Assembly: GCF_024764775.1 (NCBI RefSeq)
Contig: NZ_JALIGC010000038.1
Span: 496,001 to 560,000, forward strand
Source of the DNA: Scandinavium manionii
GTDB taxonomy: Bacteria > Pseudomonadota > Gammaproteobacteria > Enterobacterales > Enterobacteriaceae
Direction: 5' to 3'
Length of the DNA: 64,000 nucleotides
Shown piece by piece: positions 38,071-46,910 of this stretch (positions are counted from its first letter, which is position 1; each line of letters starts with the position of its first letter). A program made the translations under genes and the position numbers. The notes beneath the pieces are model-generated. The model was not told where the DNA came from. It was given only the letters and a program-made list of their open reading frames with translations, and searched no databases.

Positions 38071-39417
38071 TTACCACCAGATTTCCATCTGGGCACCGAA
38101 GCTCCACTCGTCGCTGTCGCCGCGGCCAAGGCCACCGGTCTGCATACCGAAGTTAGAGTTGTAGTTGTTGCTGTTGCTGTTCGGGTTACCAGCAGTGTCA
38201 TAGCCCCATTTCTCATCCCACTTGGCGTAGGTTGCGAACACACGCAGAGCCGGACGGGACCAGATGCTGTCGCCTGCCTGCCATTGTTGCGCGAGGGTGA
38301 TTTTGTACTGGTTGTTGGTGTCGCCGGTGTTCTGCGATTTGACGTTGTCGTAGCCCACTTCCAGCAAGGTACTCATGATAGGCGTCCATTTGTACATTGG
38401 ACGCACACCGACGGTGTACCATTTGGTCCCGTTGTTGTTATCCCAGCTGATGTCCTGGTACATACCCACATACATCAGGTCCCAGTTGTCGCCGAGGGAG
38501 ATTGCACCGTGGTCGAGAACACGCAGCAGGTGGCCATCGTTGTTGATGCCGTAAGCATACAGTGAACCGTCTTCGCTGTTACCAATACCGACACCGGCAC
38601 CCTGAGACTGGCCTTTACCTTGGGAGGTCATAGAGTCAGTGGCGTACTGAAGCACGAACTTGTTAAAGCCTTTCAGCATGCTCTGGGTGTGTTCAGCGGT
38701 GAACATCCAGCCATCTTTAGACGCCTGTGGCTGCAGGTAGTAATCGTCATTAACGTTGGTGTGACCGTAGTCAACACCCAGCTCCAGGGTACCGCCTGGG
38801 TTGATTTCCATCTGGCCCAAACGAATGTCAAACACGTCGTTGGCAGTTGAAGAGGTGTAATCACGCAGGTTGTTGCTGGAGAACGCAGAAGAACCGCCAG
38901 CTTCCGTTGAACGCGTTGCCGCGAAGGAGAGTTTACCGATGCCAACGTCTACGTTTTCCAGACCAGCGCCCGGACCGGAGATATCCCAGTAGTAGAAGTC
39001 GATCATGTGAACGTCATGACGTTGATAGAAACGCTTACCGGCCCAGATGGTGGAACCTGGCAGTGCGTCGATCAGGTTTTTACCCTGCACGTTGGCTTCA
39101 CGGAACGCCGGGTCAGTCGCTTCCCAGTCGTTCTGCTGCGCAACGGAGTACGCTACGTTAGTGTCGAAGTAGAAGCTCTTATCGCCCTCTTTCCACACTT
39201 CCTGACCAAATTTCAGCTCGGCGTACGTTTCACATTCGTTACCGAGACGATATTTACTTTGTGCACCAGTTGCCTGGAAACACTGTTGTGCACCGCCGCT
39301 ACCGGTCCAGCCGATACCCGAACGGGCATAACCTTTAAAATCTACGGCGCCCGCGTGCGCAGACAAAATGCCTGCTGTCACGGCGATTGCCACGGGAAGT
39401 TTGCGCAGAGTAATCAT
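38071..39417 (-). CDS. lamB: Maltoporin LamB
   Basis: LamB is a trimeric 18-strand outer-membrane channel for maltose and maltodextrins (phage lambda receptor in E. coli). The 448 residues (E. coli 446) begin with a signal peptide (MITLRKLPVAIAVTAGILSA, cut after HAGA). The mature start VDFKGYARSGIGWTGSGGAQ is conserved, and the protein ends in EWSFGAQMEIWW. The start at 39417 was chosen by alignment; the frame continues to 39510 into the malK gap. It is the middle gene of malK-lamB-malM, 43 bases after malK. Confidence 0.97.
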   Translation of the reverse strand: MITLRKLPVAIAVTAGILSAHAGAVDFKGYARSGIGWTGSGGAQQCFQATGAQSKYRLGNECETYAELKFGQEVWKEGDKSFYFDTNVAYSVAQQNDWEATDPAFREANVQGKNLIDALPGSTIWAGKRFYQRHDVHMIDFYYWDISGPGAGLENVDVGIGKLSFAATRSTEAGGSSAFSSNNLRDYTSSTANDVFDIRLGQMEINPGGTLELGVDYGHTNVNDDYYLQPQASKDGWMFTAEHTQSMLKGFNKFVLQYATDSMTSQGKGQSQGAGVGIGNSEDGSLYAYGINNDGHLLRVLDHGAISLGDNWDLMYVGMYQDISWDNNNGTKWYTVGVRPMYKWTPIMSTLLEVGYDNVKSQNTGDTNNQYKITLAQQWQAGDSIWSRPALRVFATYAKWDEKWGYDTAGNPNSNSNNYNSNFGMQTGGLGRGDSDEWSFGAQMEIWW

Positions 39418-39460
39418 CGTTCTATCTCCTGAGACCATTGCTTTTCTTTTGTTATGGGAT

Positions 39461-40570
39461 TTAAACGCCCGGTTCTTTGTGCAGCCGACGACATGCAGTG
39501 CCATCCTCACGGAACAGATGGCAACGCTCTGGCGGCAGACCGATAGCGAATTTGGCTCCCTCTTCTACCAACACCACGTCATTCTGGCGGTACACCAGGT
39601 TCTGACGGATGGCGGGGATCTGGATATGAATTTGCGTTTCGTGACCCAGTTGCTCGACGACCTGCACGTCCCCTTCGAGGGTGACATCGGCGATGTCACT
39701 CGGTAGAAGATGCTCAGGACGAATACCTAACGACATATTGGCGCCGACCTGCACGCCGGTACTTTCAACCGGCAGCCAGATTTGCTGATGGTTCGGCAGT
39801 TCAACCTGCACCTGCTCAATGGCGGTGGCAGTGACTTTCACCGGCAGGAAGTTCATCTTCGGCGAACCAATAAAGCCCGCGACAAAGCGATCGGCCGGGT
39901 AGTGATAGAGTTCCAGCGGCTTGCCAATCTGCGCTACGCGACCGGCATCCAGCACCACGATTTTGTCAGCGAGGGTCATCGCTTCGACCTGATCGTGGGT
40001 GACGTAAATCATCGTGCGGCCCAGACGCTTGTGCAGACGGGAAATCTCAATACGCATCTGCACGCGCAGGGCGGCGTCGAGGTTCGACAGCGGCTCATCG
40101 AGCAGGAAAACGCGCGGTTCGGCCACCAGCGTACGGCCAATGGCCACACGCTGACGCTGACCGCCTGAAAGTGCTTTCGGTTTACGTTCCAGAAGGTGAG
40201 CCAGCTGCAGCACTTCGGCCACCTGAGTCACGCGCTGGGTAATGACGTCTTTCTTTGCCCCGGCTAACTTGAGGCCGAAAGACATATTTTCTGCAACAGA
40301 GAGATGGGGGTACAACGCGTAGGACTGGAACACCATGCCGATGCCGCGTTCCGCAGGCGGCGTCTCGTTCATGCGTTTTTCACCAATCAGCAATTCCCCG
40401 CTGGTGATGGTTTCCAGACCGGCGATCATTCGCAGCAGCGTAGATTTGCCGCAGCCCGATGGCCCGACAAACACCACAAACTCCCCCTCATGGATGTCGA
40501 GATTGATGTCTTTCGACACCACCACGTCACCCCAGGCTTTCGTTACGTTTCGCAGCTGTACGCTCGCCAT
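39461..40570 (-). CDS. malK: Maltose ABC transporter ATPase MalK
   Basis: MalK is the dimeric ATPase of the MalFGK2 importer. The 369 residues (E. coli 371) have Walker A GPSGCGKSTLLRM (near 36), the signature LSGGQRQRVAIGR (near 134) and Walker B VFLLDEPLSNLDA. The C-terminal regulatory domain (about 235-369) binds MalT and EIIA-Glc in E. coli, giving inducer exclusion. It is divergent from malE; both are activated by MalT and CRP from the 371-base region between them. Confidence 0.97.
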   Translation of the reverse strand: MASVQLRNVTKAWGDVVVSKDINLDIHEGEFVVFVGPSGCGKSTLLRMIAGLETITSGELLIGEKRMNETPPAERGIGMVFQSYALYPHLSVAENMSFGLKLAGAKKDVITQRVTQVAEVLQLAHLLERKPKALSGGQRQRVAIGRTLVAEPRVFLLDEPLSNLDAALRVQMRIEISRLHKRLGRTMIYVTHDQVEAMTLADKIVVLDAGRVAQIGKPLELYHYPADRFVAGFIGSPKMNFLPVKVTATAIEQVQVELPNHQQIWLPVESTGVQVGANMSLGIRPEHLLPSDIADVTLEGDVQVVEQLGHETQIHIQIPAIRQNLVYRQNDVVLVEEGAKFAIGLPPERCHLFREDGTACRRLHKEPGV

Positions 40571-40672
40571 CCCCTTCTCCCTTCGTTACAACTCGTCACT
40601 AAAAGAAATATTCATCTGCGGCTGACTATGCGCGACCAATAACTTTCGTGAATCCTCCACCCTCTGGGTTTT

Positions 40673-40860
40673 TCATGGGGGAGGAGACGGGAGGATGAGA
40701 AGAGCCGGTCTGAGCCCGCTCGTGGCGTGGCCTGGCTAAAAGCGTGATGGGCACGTCAAAATTCAGTGTCATATTGTGTGCGCCAGAACCCATAACTTAA
40801 AACTATGTAACAGAGATCACATAAACGAGGGGTGGGGCGTAGGGTCGGGGAGGATGGAAA
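40673..40860. promoter_or_regulatory. MalT-activated divergent malK/malE control region
   Basis: Several copies of the MalT box core (GGAGGA or GGATGG) are seen: GGGGGAGGAG at 40677, GGGAGGATGAG at 40689, GAGGGGTGGGGCG near 40828 and GGGGAGGATGG at 40847. An opposite-facing TCCTCC lies near 40653. The arrangement of proximal and distal boxes flanking a CRP site matches the E. coli malEp/malKp regulatory region. Confidence 0.8.
40806..40821. promoter_or_regulatory. CRP site in the malK/malE region
   Basis: TGTAACAGAGATCACA matches TGTGA-N6-TCACA at nine of ten fixed bases. It lies between the proximal and distal MalT boxes, about 121 bases before malE. Confidence 0.75.
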
Positions 40861-40941
40861 GAGGTTGCTAAGAAAGGAAACTCAGCGTTGTAAAAGCCAC
40901 CAGGCGTATCCACGAGTACATCACCAAATAGGACGGGATAT

Positions 40942-42132
40942 ATGAAAATCAAAACTGGCGCACGCATCCTCGCGCTGTCTGCATTGACCACGATGATGTT
41001 TTCCGCCTCTGCCTTCGCCAAAATCGAAGAAGGTAAGCTGGTTATCTGGATCAACGGCGATAAAGGCTATAACGGCCTTGCTGAAGTCGGTAAAAAATTC
41101 GAGAAAGACACCGGCATCAAAGTCACCATTGAACACCCGGATAAACTGGAAGAGAAATACCCGCAGGTTGCCGCTACTGGCGATGGCCCGGACATCATCT
41201 TCTGGGCGCATGACCGTTTTGGTGGCTACGCGCAGTCTGGTCTGCTGGCTGAAGTGACCCCTGATAAAGCCTTCCAGGACAAACTGTACCCGTTCACCTG
41301 GGATGCCGTGCGTTACAACGGCAAGCTGATTGCTTACCCAATCGCAGTGGAAGCGCTGTCGCTTATCTATAACAAAGACCTGGTGCCTAATCCGCCGAAG
41401 ACCTGGGAAGAGATCCCGGCGCTGGATAAAGAACTGAAAGCGAAGGGTAAATCCGCGCTGATGTTCAACCTGCAAGAGCCGTACTTCACCTGGCCACTGA
41501 TTGCCGCCGACGGCGGTTACGCGTTCAAGTTTGAAAACGGCAAATATGACGTTAAAGACGTGGGCGTTGATAGCCCAGGCGCGAAAGCAGGTTTGACCTT
41601 CCTGGTTGACCTTATCAAGAACAAACACATGAATGCCGACACCGATTACTCCATCGCAGAAGCGGCCTTCAACAAAGGCGAAACCGCGATGACCATCAAC
41701 GGTCCGTGGGCGTGGTCGAACATCGACAAGAGCAAAATCAACTACGGCGTCACCATGCTGCCGACCTTTAAAGGCAAAGCGTCTAAACCGTTCGTGGGCG
41801 TGCTGAGCGCGGGCATCAATGCCGCCAGCCCGAATAAAGAACTGGCGAAAGAGTTCCTCGAAAACTACCTTCTGACCAACGACGGTCTGGCGGAAGTAAA
41901 CAAGGATAAACCGCTGGGTGCCGTTGCGCTGAAATCTTACCAGGAACAGCTGGAAAAAGATCCGCGCATCGCCGCTACCATGGCCAATGCCCAGAAAGGC
42001 GAAATCATGCCTAACATCCCGCAGATGGCCGCCTTCTGGTACGCCACCCGCACCGCAGTCATCAACGCCGCCAGCGGTCGCCAGACCGTAGACGCTGCGC
42101 TGAAAGATGCTCAGGGACGTATTACCAAGTAA
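40942..42132 (+). CDS. malE: Maltose/maltodextrin-binding protein MalE
   Basis: MalE is the periplasmic receptor of the maltose ABC importer. The 396 residues equal the E. coli precursor. The signal peptide is residues 1-26 (ending ASAFA/KIEEGKLVIW). The sugar-binding aromatic segments NGDKGYNG, FWAHDRFGGYAQSG and NLQEPYFTWPLI are conserved, as is the MPNIPQMAAFWYATRTA end. It is the first gene of malEFG. A GC-rich hairpin in the gap to malF may protect the malE part of the mRNA. Confidence 0.98.
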   Translation: MKIKTGARILALSALTTMMFSASAFAKIEEGKLVIWINGDKGYNGLAEVGKKFEKDTGIKVTIEHPDKLEEKYPQVAATGDGPDIIFWAHDRFGGYAQSGLLAEVTPDKAFQDKLYPFTWDAVRYNGKLIAYPIAVEALSLIYNKDLVPNPPKTWEEIPALDKELKAKGKSALMFNLQEPYFTWPLIAADGGYAFKFENGKYDVKDVGVDSPGAKAGLTFLVDLIKNKHMNADTDYSIAEAAFNKGETAMTINGPWAWSNIDKSKINYGVTMLPTFKGKASKPFVGVLSAGINAASPNKELAKEFLENYLLTNDGLAEVNKDKPLGAVALKSYQEQLEKDPRIAATMANAQKGEIMPNIPQMAAFWYATRTAVINAASGRQTVDAALKDAQGRITK

Positions 42133-42142
42133 TACCGCACGA

Positions 42143-42167
42143 CCCCTCTCTCCGATGGGGAGAGGGG
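42143..42167 (+). repeat. GC hairpin in the malE-malF gap
   Basis: CCCCTCTC and GAGAGGGG form a strong stem with a short inner loop, 10 bases past the malE stop. No U tract follows. In E. coli this gap holds REP sequences that stabilise malE mRNA; here this shorter hairpin takes their place. A similar stem occurs at 50028-50051. Confidence 0.7.
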
Positions 42168-42196
42168 AAAAGTAACGTTGTAGAGGAATAGACCCC

Positions 42197-43741
42197 ATGG
42201 ATGCCGTTAAAAAGAGTCACTGGTGGCAAAGCGAAACGCTGAAGTGGTCCGTTGTCGGACTGCTGGGCCTGCTGGTCGGCTACCTTGTTGTTTTAATGTA
42301 CGCCCAGGGGGAGTACCTGTTCGCCATCATGACGCTGATTTTAAGCTCAGCTGGCCTGTATATTTTCGCCAATCGTAAAGCCTACGCGTGGCGCTATGTT
42401 TATCCTGGCATGGCCGGTATGGGGCTGTTCGTCCTGTTCCCGCTGATCTGCACCATCGCTATCGCCTTCACCAACTACAGCAGCACCAACCAGCTGACCC
42501 AGGAACGCGCGCAGCAGGTGTTGATGGACCGTTCTTATCAGGCGGGCAAAACCTATAACTTCGGGTTATACCCGGCGGGCGATGCGTGGAAGCTGGCGCT
42601 GACCGACGGTGACAGCGGTAAAAATTACGTCTCCGACGCCTTCAAATTTGGCGGCGAGCAAAAAATTACCCTGAAAGAAGCCGATGCTTTGCCGGAAGGC
42701 GAACGTGGCAACCTGCGCGTCATCACTCAAAATCGTCAGGCGCTGAATCAGCTGACCGCGATTCTGCCGGATGACAGCAAAGTGATTATGAGTTCCCTGC
42801 GCCAGTTCTCTGGCACCCGCCCACTGTATACCGAGGGTGAAAAAGGCGAGCTGACCAACAACCAGAGCGGCGTGAAATATCACCCCAATAACCAGGTGGG
42901 TTTTTATCAGGCGGTTAACGCCGACGGTAACTGGGGTGATGAAAAGCTGAGCCCGGGATATACCGTCAGCATCGGCTGGGATAACTTCACCCGCGTCTTC
43001 ACCGACGAAGGCATTCAGAAACCCTTCTTCGCCATTTTCGTCTGGACCGTGATTTTCTCGGTGTTGACCGTACTGCTGACTGTGGCCGTGGGCATGGTAC
43101 TGGCCTGCGTGGTGCAGTGGGAATCGCTGAAAGGGAAAGCCATTTACCGCGTGCTGCTGATTCTGCCATACGCCGTGCCGTCGTTTATCTCGATCCTTAT
43201 CTTCAAAGGTCTGTTCAACCAGAGCTTTGGTGAAATCAACATGATGCTGAGCGCACTGTTTGGCATCAAACCAGCGTGGTTCAGCGACCCAACCACCGCG
43301 CGCTCGATGATTATCATCGTCAACACCTGGCTCGGTTATCCGTACATGATGATCCTGTGCATGGGGCTGCTGAAGGCGATTCCGGACGATCTGTACGAAG
43401 CCTCGGCAATGGACGGCGCAGGCCCGTTCCAGAACTTCTTTAAGATTACGCTGCCGCTGCTGATCAAGCCGCTGACGCCGCTGATGATCGCCAGCTTCGC
43501 CTTTAACTTTAATAACTTCGTGCTGATTCAGCTGTTGACCAACGGTGGCCCGGACAGACTCGGCACCACCACTCCGGCGGGCTATACCGACCTGTTGGTG
43601 AGCTACACCTATCGTATCGCCTTCGAAGGCGGCGGCGGTCAGGATTTCGGTCTGGCGGCGGCGATTGCCACGCTGATCTTCCTGTTGGTAGGCGCGCTGG
43701 CGATTATCAATCTCAAAGCCACGCGCATGAAATTCGATTAA
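42197..43741 (+). CDS. malF: Maltose transporter permease MalF
   Basis: MalF is the larger membrane subunit of MalFGK2. The 514 residues (E. coli 514) have eight spans and the large periplasmic P2 loop (about 95-275), which is specific to enterobacterial MalF. The cytoplasmic coupling EAA loop is EASAMDGAGPFQNFFKITLPLL near residue 401, which docks on MalK. The start follows AGAGGAATAGACCCC. Unlike E. coli, where malG follows closely, a 156-base gap with an inverted-repeat element separates it from malG. Confidence 0.97.
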   Translation: MDAVKKSHWWQSETLKWSVVGLLGLLVGYLVVLMYAQGEYLFAIMTLILSSAGLYIFANRKAYAWRYVYPGMAGMGLFVLFPLICTIAIAFTNYSSTNQLTQERAQQVLMDRSYQAGKTYNFGLYPAGDAWKLALTDGDSGKNYVSDAFKFGGEQKITLKEADALPEGERGNLRVITQNRQALNQLTAILPDDSKVIMSSLRQFSGTRPLYTEGEKGELTNNQSGVKYHPNNQVGFYQAVNADGNWGDEKLSPGYTVSIGWDNFTRVFTDEGIQKPFFAIFVWTVIFSVLTVLLTVAVGMVLACVVQWESLKGKAIYRVLLILPYAVPSFISILIFKGLFNQSFGEINMMLSALFGIKPAWFSDPTTARSMIIIVNTWLGYPYMMILCMGLLKAIPDDLYEASAMDGAGPFQNFFKITLPLLIKPLTPLMIASFAFNFNNFVLIQLLTNGGPDRLGTTTPAGYTDLLVSYTYRIAFEGGGGQDFGLAAAIATLIFLLVGALAIINLKATRMKFD

Positions 43742-43751
43742 GCCTAAAAGA

Positions 43752-43871
43752 CCAGGCGTTATTGGCGCAGCCAGTTTGAACCTGGACTGCGCGGAAAAAC
43801 CGGAGCGTACACGTAGTACGTGAGGATTTTGAGCACAGCCCAGGTTCAAAATGGCAAGTAAAATAGCCTGG
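43752..43871. mobile_element. MITE-like 120-bp inverted-repeat element between malF and malG
   Basis: The two ends are inverted copies of each other over about 40 bases. CCAGGCGTTATTGGC...TTTGAACCTGGACTGCGC on the left matches the reverse complement of the right end, CCAGGCTATTTTACT...TTTGAACCTGGGCTGTGC. A central palindrome CGTAC-ACGTA-GTACG follows GGAGC. It holds no ORF. The whole can fold into one long mRNA hairpin inside the malEFG transcript. No clear target-site duplication is visible. The core resembles the ERIC core in layout. Confidence 0.75.
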
Positions 43872-43897
43872 AGCGGTGTTAAGGAGAGATTCATTTT

Positions 43898-44788
43898 ATG
43901 GCTATGGTTCAACCGAAATCTCAGAAAGTGCGACTGTTCACCACGCATCTTCTGCTACTGATTTTCATCGCCGCAATCATGTTCCCGCTGCTGATGGTTA
44001 TCGCCATTTCGCTGCGTGAAGGTAACTTTGCGACCGGCAGCCTGATCCCGGACCAGATATCCTGGGAGCACTGGAAACTGGCGCTGGGCTTTAGTGTCGA
44101 GCACGCCGATGGCCGCGTCACCCCACCGCCGTTCCCGGTGCTGCTGTGGCTGTGGAACTCGATCAAAATCGCCGGTATCACCGCGGTGGGTATCGTGGCG
44201 CTCTCGACTACCTGCGCTTACGCCTTCGCCCGCATGAAGTTCCCGGGCAAAGCGACACTGTTGAAAAGTATGCTGATTTTCCAGATGTTCCCGGCGGTGC
44301 TGTCACTGGTCGCGCTGTATGCTCTGTTCGACCGCCTCGGCCAGTACATTCCGTTTATCGGCCTGAATACCCACGGCGGCGTTATCTTCGCTTACATGGG
44401 TGGCATCGCGCTGCACGTCTGGACGATTAAAGGTTACTTCGAAACCATCGACGGTTCGCTGGAAGAAGCCGCCGCACTGGACGGCGCCACGCCATGGCAG
44501 GCGTTCCGCCTGGTGCTACTGCCGCTGTCGGTGCCGATTCTGGCGGTAGTCTTTATTCTGTCGTTCATCGCCGCCATCACCGAAGTGCCGGTCGCCTCGT
44601 TGCTGTTGCGCGACGTGAACAGTTACACCCTGGCCGTTGGGATGCAGCAATATCTCAACCCGCAAAATTACCTGTGGGGCGACTTTGCCGCAGCGGCTGT
44701 GCTGTCCGCCATCCCGATCACGCTGGTGTTCCTGCTGGCTCAGCGCTGGCTGGTTAACGGCCTGACCGCAGGCGGGGTGAAAGGTTAA
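43898..44788 (+). CDS. malG: Maltose transporter permease MalG
   Basis: MalG is the second membrane subunit of MalFGK2, 296 residues as in E. coli, with six spans. The EAA coupling loop is EEAAALDGATPWQAFRLVLLPL near residue 190, and the C-terminus LVNGLTAGGVKG, which inserts into the MalK dimer, is intact. AAGGAGAG just before the start gives it its own strong ribosome site, outside the inserted element. It is the last gene of malEFG and ends at a terminator. Confidence 0.97.
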   Translation: MAMVQPKSQKVRLFTTHLLLLIFIAAIMFPLLMVIAISLREGNFATGSLIPDQISWEHWKLALGFSVEHADGRVTPPPFPVLLWLWNSIKIAGITAVGIVALSTTCAYAFARMKFPGKATLLKSMLIFQMFPAVLSLVALYALFDRLGQYIPFIGLNTHGGVIFAYMGGIALHVWTIKGYFETIDGSLEEAAALDGATPWQAFRLVLLPLSVPILAVVFILSFIAAITEVPVASLLLRDVNSYTLAVGMQQYLNPQNYLWGDFAAAAVLSAIPITLVFLLAQRWLVNGLTAGGVKG

Positions 44789-44852
44789 GTTTCATTGTTA
44801 TTGCCACTGTAATGCCACTGTTATCCTCAATTTGTACTTGTGACTGTTGATT

Positions 44853-44879
44853 TGGCGCTCCCTGGAGCGCCATTTTTTT
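44853..44879 (+). terminator. Terminator of malEFG
   Basis: TGGCGCTCC/GGAGCGCCA is followed by TTTTTTT, 64 bases past malG. It separates malEFG from the downstream regulator gene. Confidence 0.92.
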
Positions 44880-44949
44880 ATTCTTTAAGAGAGGCGTATA
44901 CTCCAAAAAGCGTCAATAACATCACGATATGCAAGGATATAGGTGCACC

Positions 44950-45969
44950 ATGGCAAGGAAGAAACCCACTATTTCTGATGTCGCGAAATTCGCCGATGTC
45001 TCTACCGCCGCCGTCTCCATGGTGCTTTCCGGAAAAGGACGCATTTCCTCCTGGACTACCCGACGCATTAACGAAGCCATCGACCAGTTAGGCTATGTCC
45101 GCAATAATAATGCGGCAACGCTGAGAAGCGGGAAAACCGGACTCATTGCGGTTCTGGTCCACGGCATTGCTCATCCTGACAACATTGAAATGCTCCAGGG
45201 CGTTAATGCCCGGCTGGATCAGGAGGGCAAAGTGGCATTTATTCTGTTTTATGAAAACCAGAGCGATATCTCCACCCGGCTCAACGTGGCATTAAATTAT
45301 AATGTCGACGGCGTGTTGATCATGGACGGTTCTGCCAGCGTTGATGCTGTTGAACAGCGCCTTTTGCAACGTCATATTCCCTGCATCGTGCTGACCGCTG
45401 CGCCACAACCCAATAAAAATCATCAATTCAGTATTCACACCTTTGAAGGCGCCGCGCTGGCTACTCAGCATTTCGTCAACAACGGTCATCGTCATATCGG
45501 CTTTATTGGCGGAGATGAGAACCGTTGGGATCGTATTGAGAAACTGGCGGGTTATTTTTCGGTTCTGAAAAACCATAATATTGAGGAATCAAGAGAGCTG
45601 ATTATTGCGGGCTCCTCCAGACCGCTGGAACTGGAGAACTGCGTGCGTGAGCTGCTGACGACGCATCCCTGGGTCACCGCGCTTCTTTGCTACGATACTG
45701 ACACTACCAAAAGTGTTATCACCGCCATCAAAAATGCCGGGCGGAACATTGGCAAGGATAACTATATTCGCCGGGATATCTCGGTTATCTGTCTGGAAAA
45801 AATGGATGATGGCGGACTGTTATCGCCCACCATCACCTGTTTAGATTTTTCGATGTGGCAGCTTGGCTGGAACAGTGCCCATCAGCTTAGCCTGCAGGTT
45901 GATGAGTGTGCAGGCAACGCAGATAACCTTGCCCCGACTCCGCAACTTCTGCTCAGAGATTCCGCTTAG
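44950..45969 (+). CDS. LacI-family repressor, MalI-like
   Basis: This 339-residue regulator has the LacI helix-turn-helix at residues 8-33 (ISDVAKFADVSTAAVSMVLSGKGR), the hinge helix near NNAATLRSGKTG, and a periplasmic-binding-protein-like effector domain. The VSMVLSGKGRIS segment and overall layout resemble E. coli MalI (repressor of the malXY PTS/C-S lyase genes). The start at 44950 (MARKKPTISD) was chosen over 44929. The gene is convergent with the three-gene PTS operon, and its stop overlaps that operon's last stop by 4 bases. It most likely represses that operon at the palindrome at 49323. The inducer is unknown. Confidence 0.82.
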   Translation: MARKKPTISDVAKFADVSTAAVSMVLSGKGRISSWTTRRINEAIDQLGYVRNNNAATLRSGKTGLIAVLVHGIAHPDNIEMLQGVNARLDQEGKVAFILFYENQSDISTRLNVALNYNVDGVLIMDGSASVDAVEQRLLQRHIPCIVLTAAPQPNKNHQFSIHTFEGAALATQHFVNNGHRHIGFIGGDENRWDRIEKLAGYFSVLKNHNIEESRELIIAGSSRPLELENCVRELLTTHPWVTALLCYDTDTTKSVITAIKNAGRNIGKDNYIRRDISVICLEKMDDGGLLSPTITCLDFSMWQLGWNSAHQLSLQVDECAGNADNLAPTPQLLLRDSA

Positions 45970-46910
45970 TTGCCAGTACCGGCGGATACCCCAGCAAGAT
46001 AGTCCACCAGCCAGCATTCGGACGCGATCTCAAGCGAATGTTGCTGATCCCGACAATGCGCCAGCCAGACCTGCGGCCCTTTGTCCGGCTCGTTCACCAC
46101 GAACGAAAATGTCTCTTTGTTGGTGGCGGCTCCCCACTGCCCCGCCTGATTTAGCGCAATGACGGAAATACTGCCGCACTCTCCTTTGCGCTGTCTTAGC
46201 GTTGCCGTGTGCTGCCGGACCACGTTTTCACATGCCAGCTGTGGGGAGAGGGTCGCCATCTGGCGCACGATTTCCCAGGAAAGACAGCCTTTCATAATGT
46301 CTTCACCTACGCCAGTGGCCGCCGCCGCTCCTGAAGCGCTGTCCGCGTAACAGCCGGAGCCAATCAGTGGCGAGTCACCCAACCGCCCCGCTCTTTTCAG
46401 AAACAACCCGGATGTGGAGACTCCTGCACAGACCGATCCGCCGGGGCTGGCGCCGAGCACGCAGACGGTATCGTGCCCGTCATACGCCTCCTGCCGCTCT
46501 TTATCTCTCTTTTGCTGACGCGCCAGCAGCCATTTGTTATGCGCAAGCGGATGACGATTATCACGTAACGCCAGTCCGTTCTGAATGGCAAATGTCAGCG
46601 CCCCTTCTCCTGCCAGCACGTTGCTGCGCTGATATCGACTCAACGCCCAGGCGGCGAGAATCGGGTTTTTCAGGTATCTGACGGCTCCGACGGCGCCATA
46701 ATCCAGCGTGTCACCATCCATAAATGCCGCATCCAGCTCCACCTCACCGTCGATATTGGGCAATCCTCCATAGCCAACGGAGTGGTACAGCGGGTTATTT
46801 TCGACATTCATCACCGCCCGAATCACCGACTGATGCAGATTCGTTTCCGACGCCACTTCGGTCATCCCCTCCAGCGCCATTCGCCAGGTGGCAATCAACG
46901 TATTGCACAT
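45966..46910 (-). CDS. Ntn-hydrolase, N4-(beta-N-acetylglucosaminyl)-L-asparaginase family
   Basis: This 314-residue enzyme belongs to the glycosylasparaginase/isoaspartyl peptidase family. The signature GYGGLPNIDGEVELDAAFMDG lies near residues 46-66. Autocleavage is predicted between Asp147 and Thr148 (YDGHD/TVCVLG), exposing Thr as nucleophile, and GRLGDSPLIGSGCYAD (about 176-191) forms the asparagine-binding site. There is no signal peptide, so it is cytoplasmic, unlike the secreted Elizabethkingia enzyme. Known members release aspartate and an amino sugar from GlcNAc-asparagine. It overlaps the upstream deaminase-like gene by 16 bases and lies in one operon with a PTS permease. The substrate is inferred. 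Confidence 0.8.
   Translation of the reverse strand: MCNTLIATWRMALEGMTEVASETNLHQSVIRAVMNVENNPLYHSVGYGGLPNIDGEVELDAAFMDGDTLDYGAVGAVRYLKNPILAAWALSRYQRSNVLAGEGALTFAIQNGLALRDNRHPLAHNKWLLARQQKRDKERQEAYDGHDTVCVLGASPGGSVCAGVSTSGLFLKRAGRLGDSPLIGSGCYADSASGAAAATGVGEDIMKGCLSWEIVRQMATLSPQLACENVVRQHTATLRQRKGECGSISVIALNQAGQWGAATNKETFSFVVNEPDKGPQVWLAHCRDQQHSLEIASECWLVDYLAGVSAGTGN

Noticed and set aside
40921..42198. 425-codon open frame on the minus strand opposite malE
   Set aside because: It is antisense to conserved malE, with His/Arg/Phe-rich composition typical of a shadow frame.
42566..43948. 460-codon open frame on the minus strand opposite malF
   Set aside because: It is a shadow of malF and runs across the inserted element with a Gln/His/Arg-rich, unrecognisable product.
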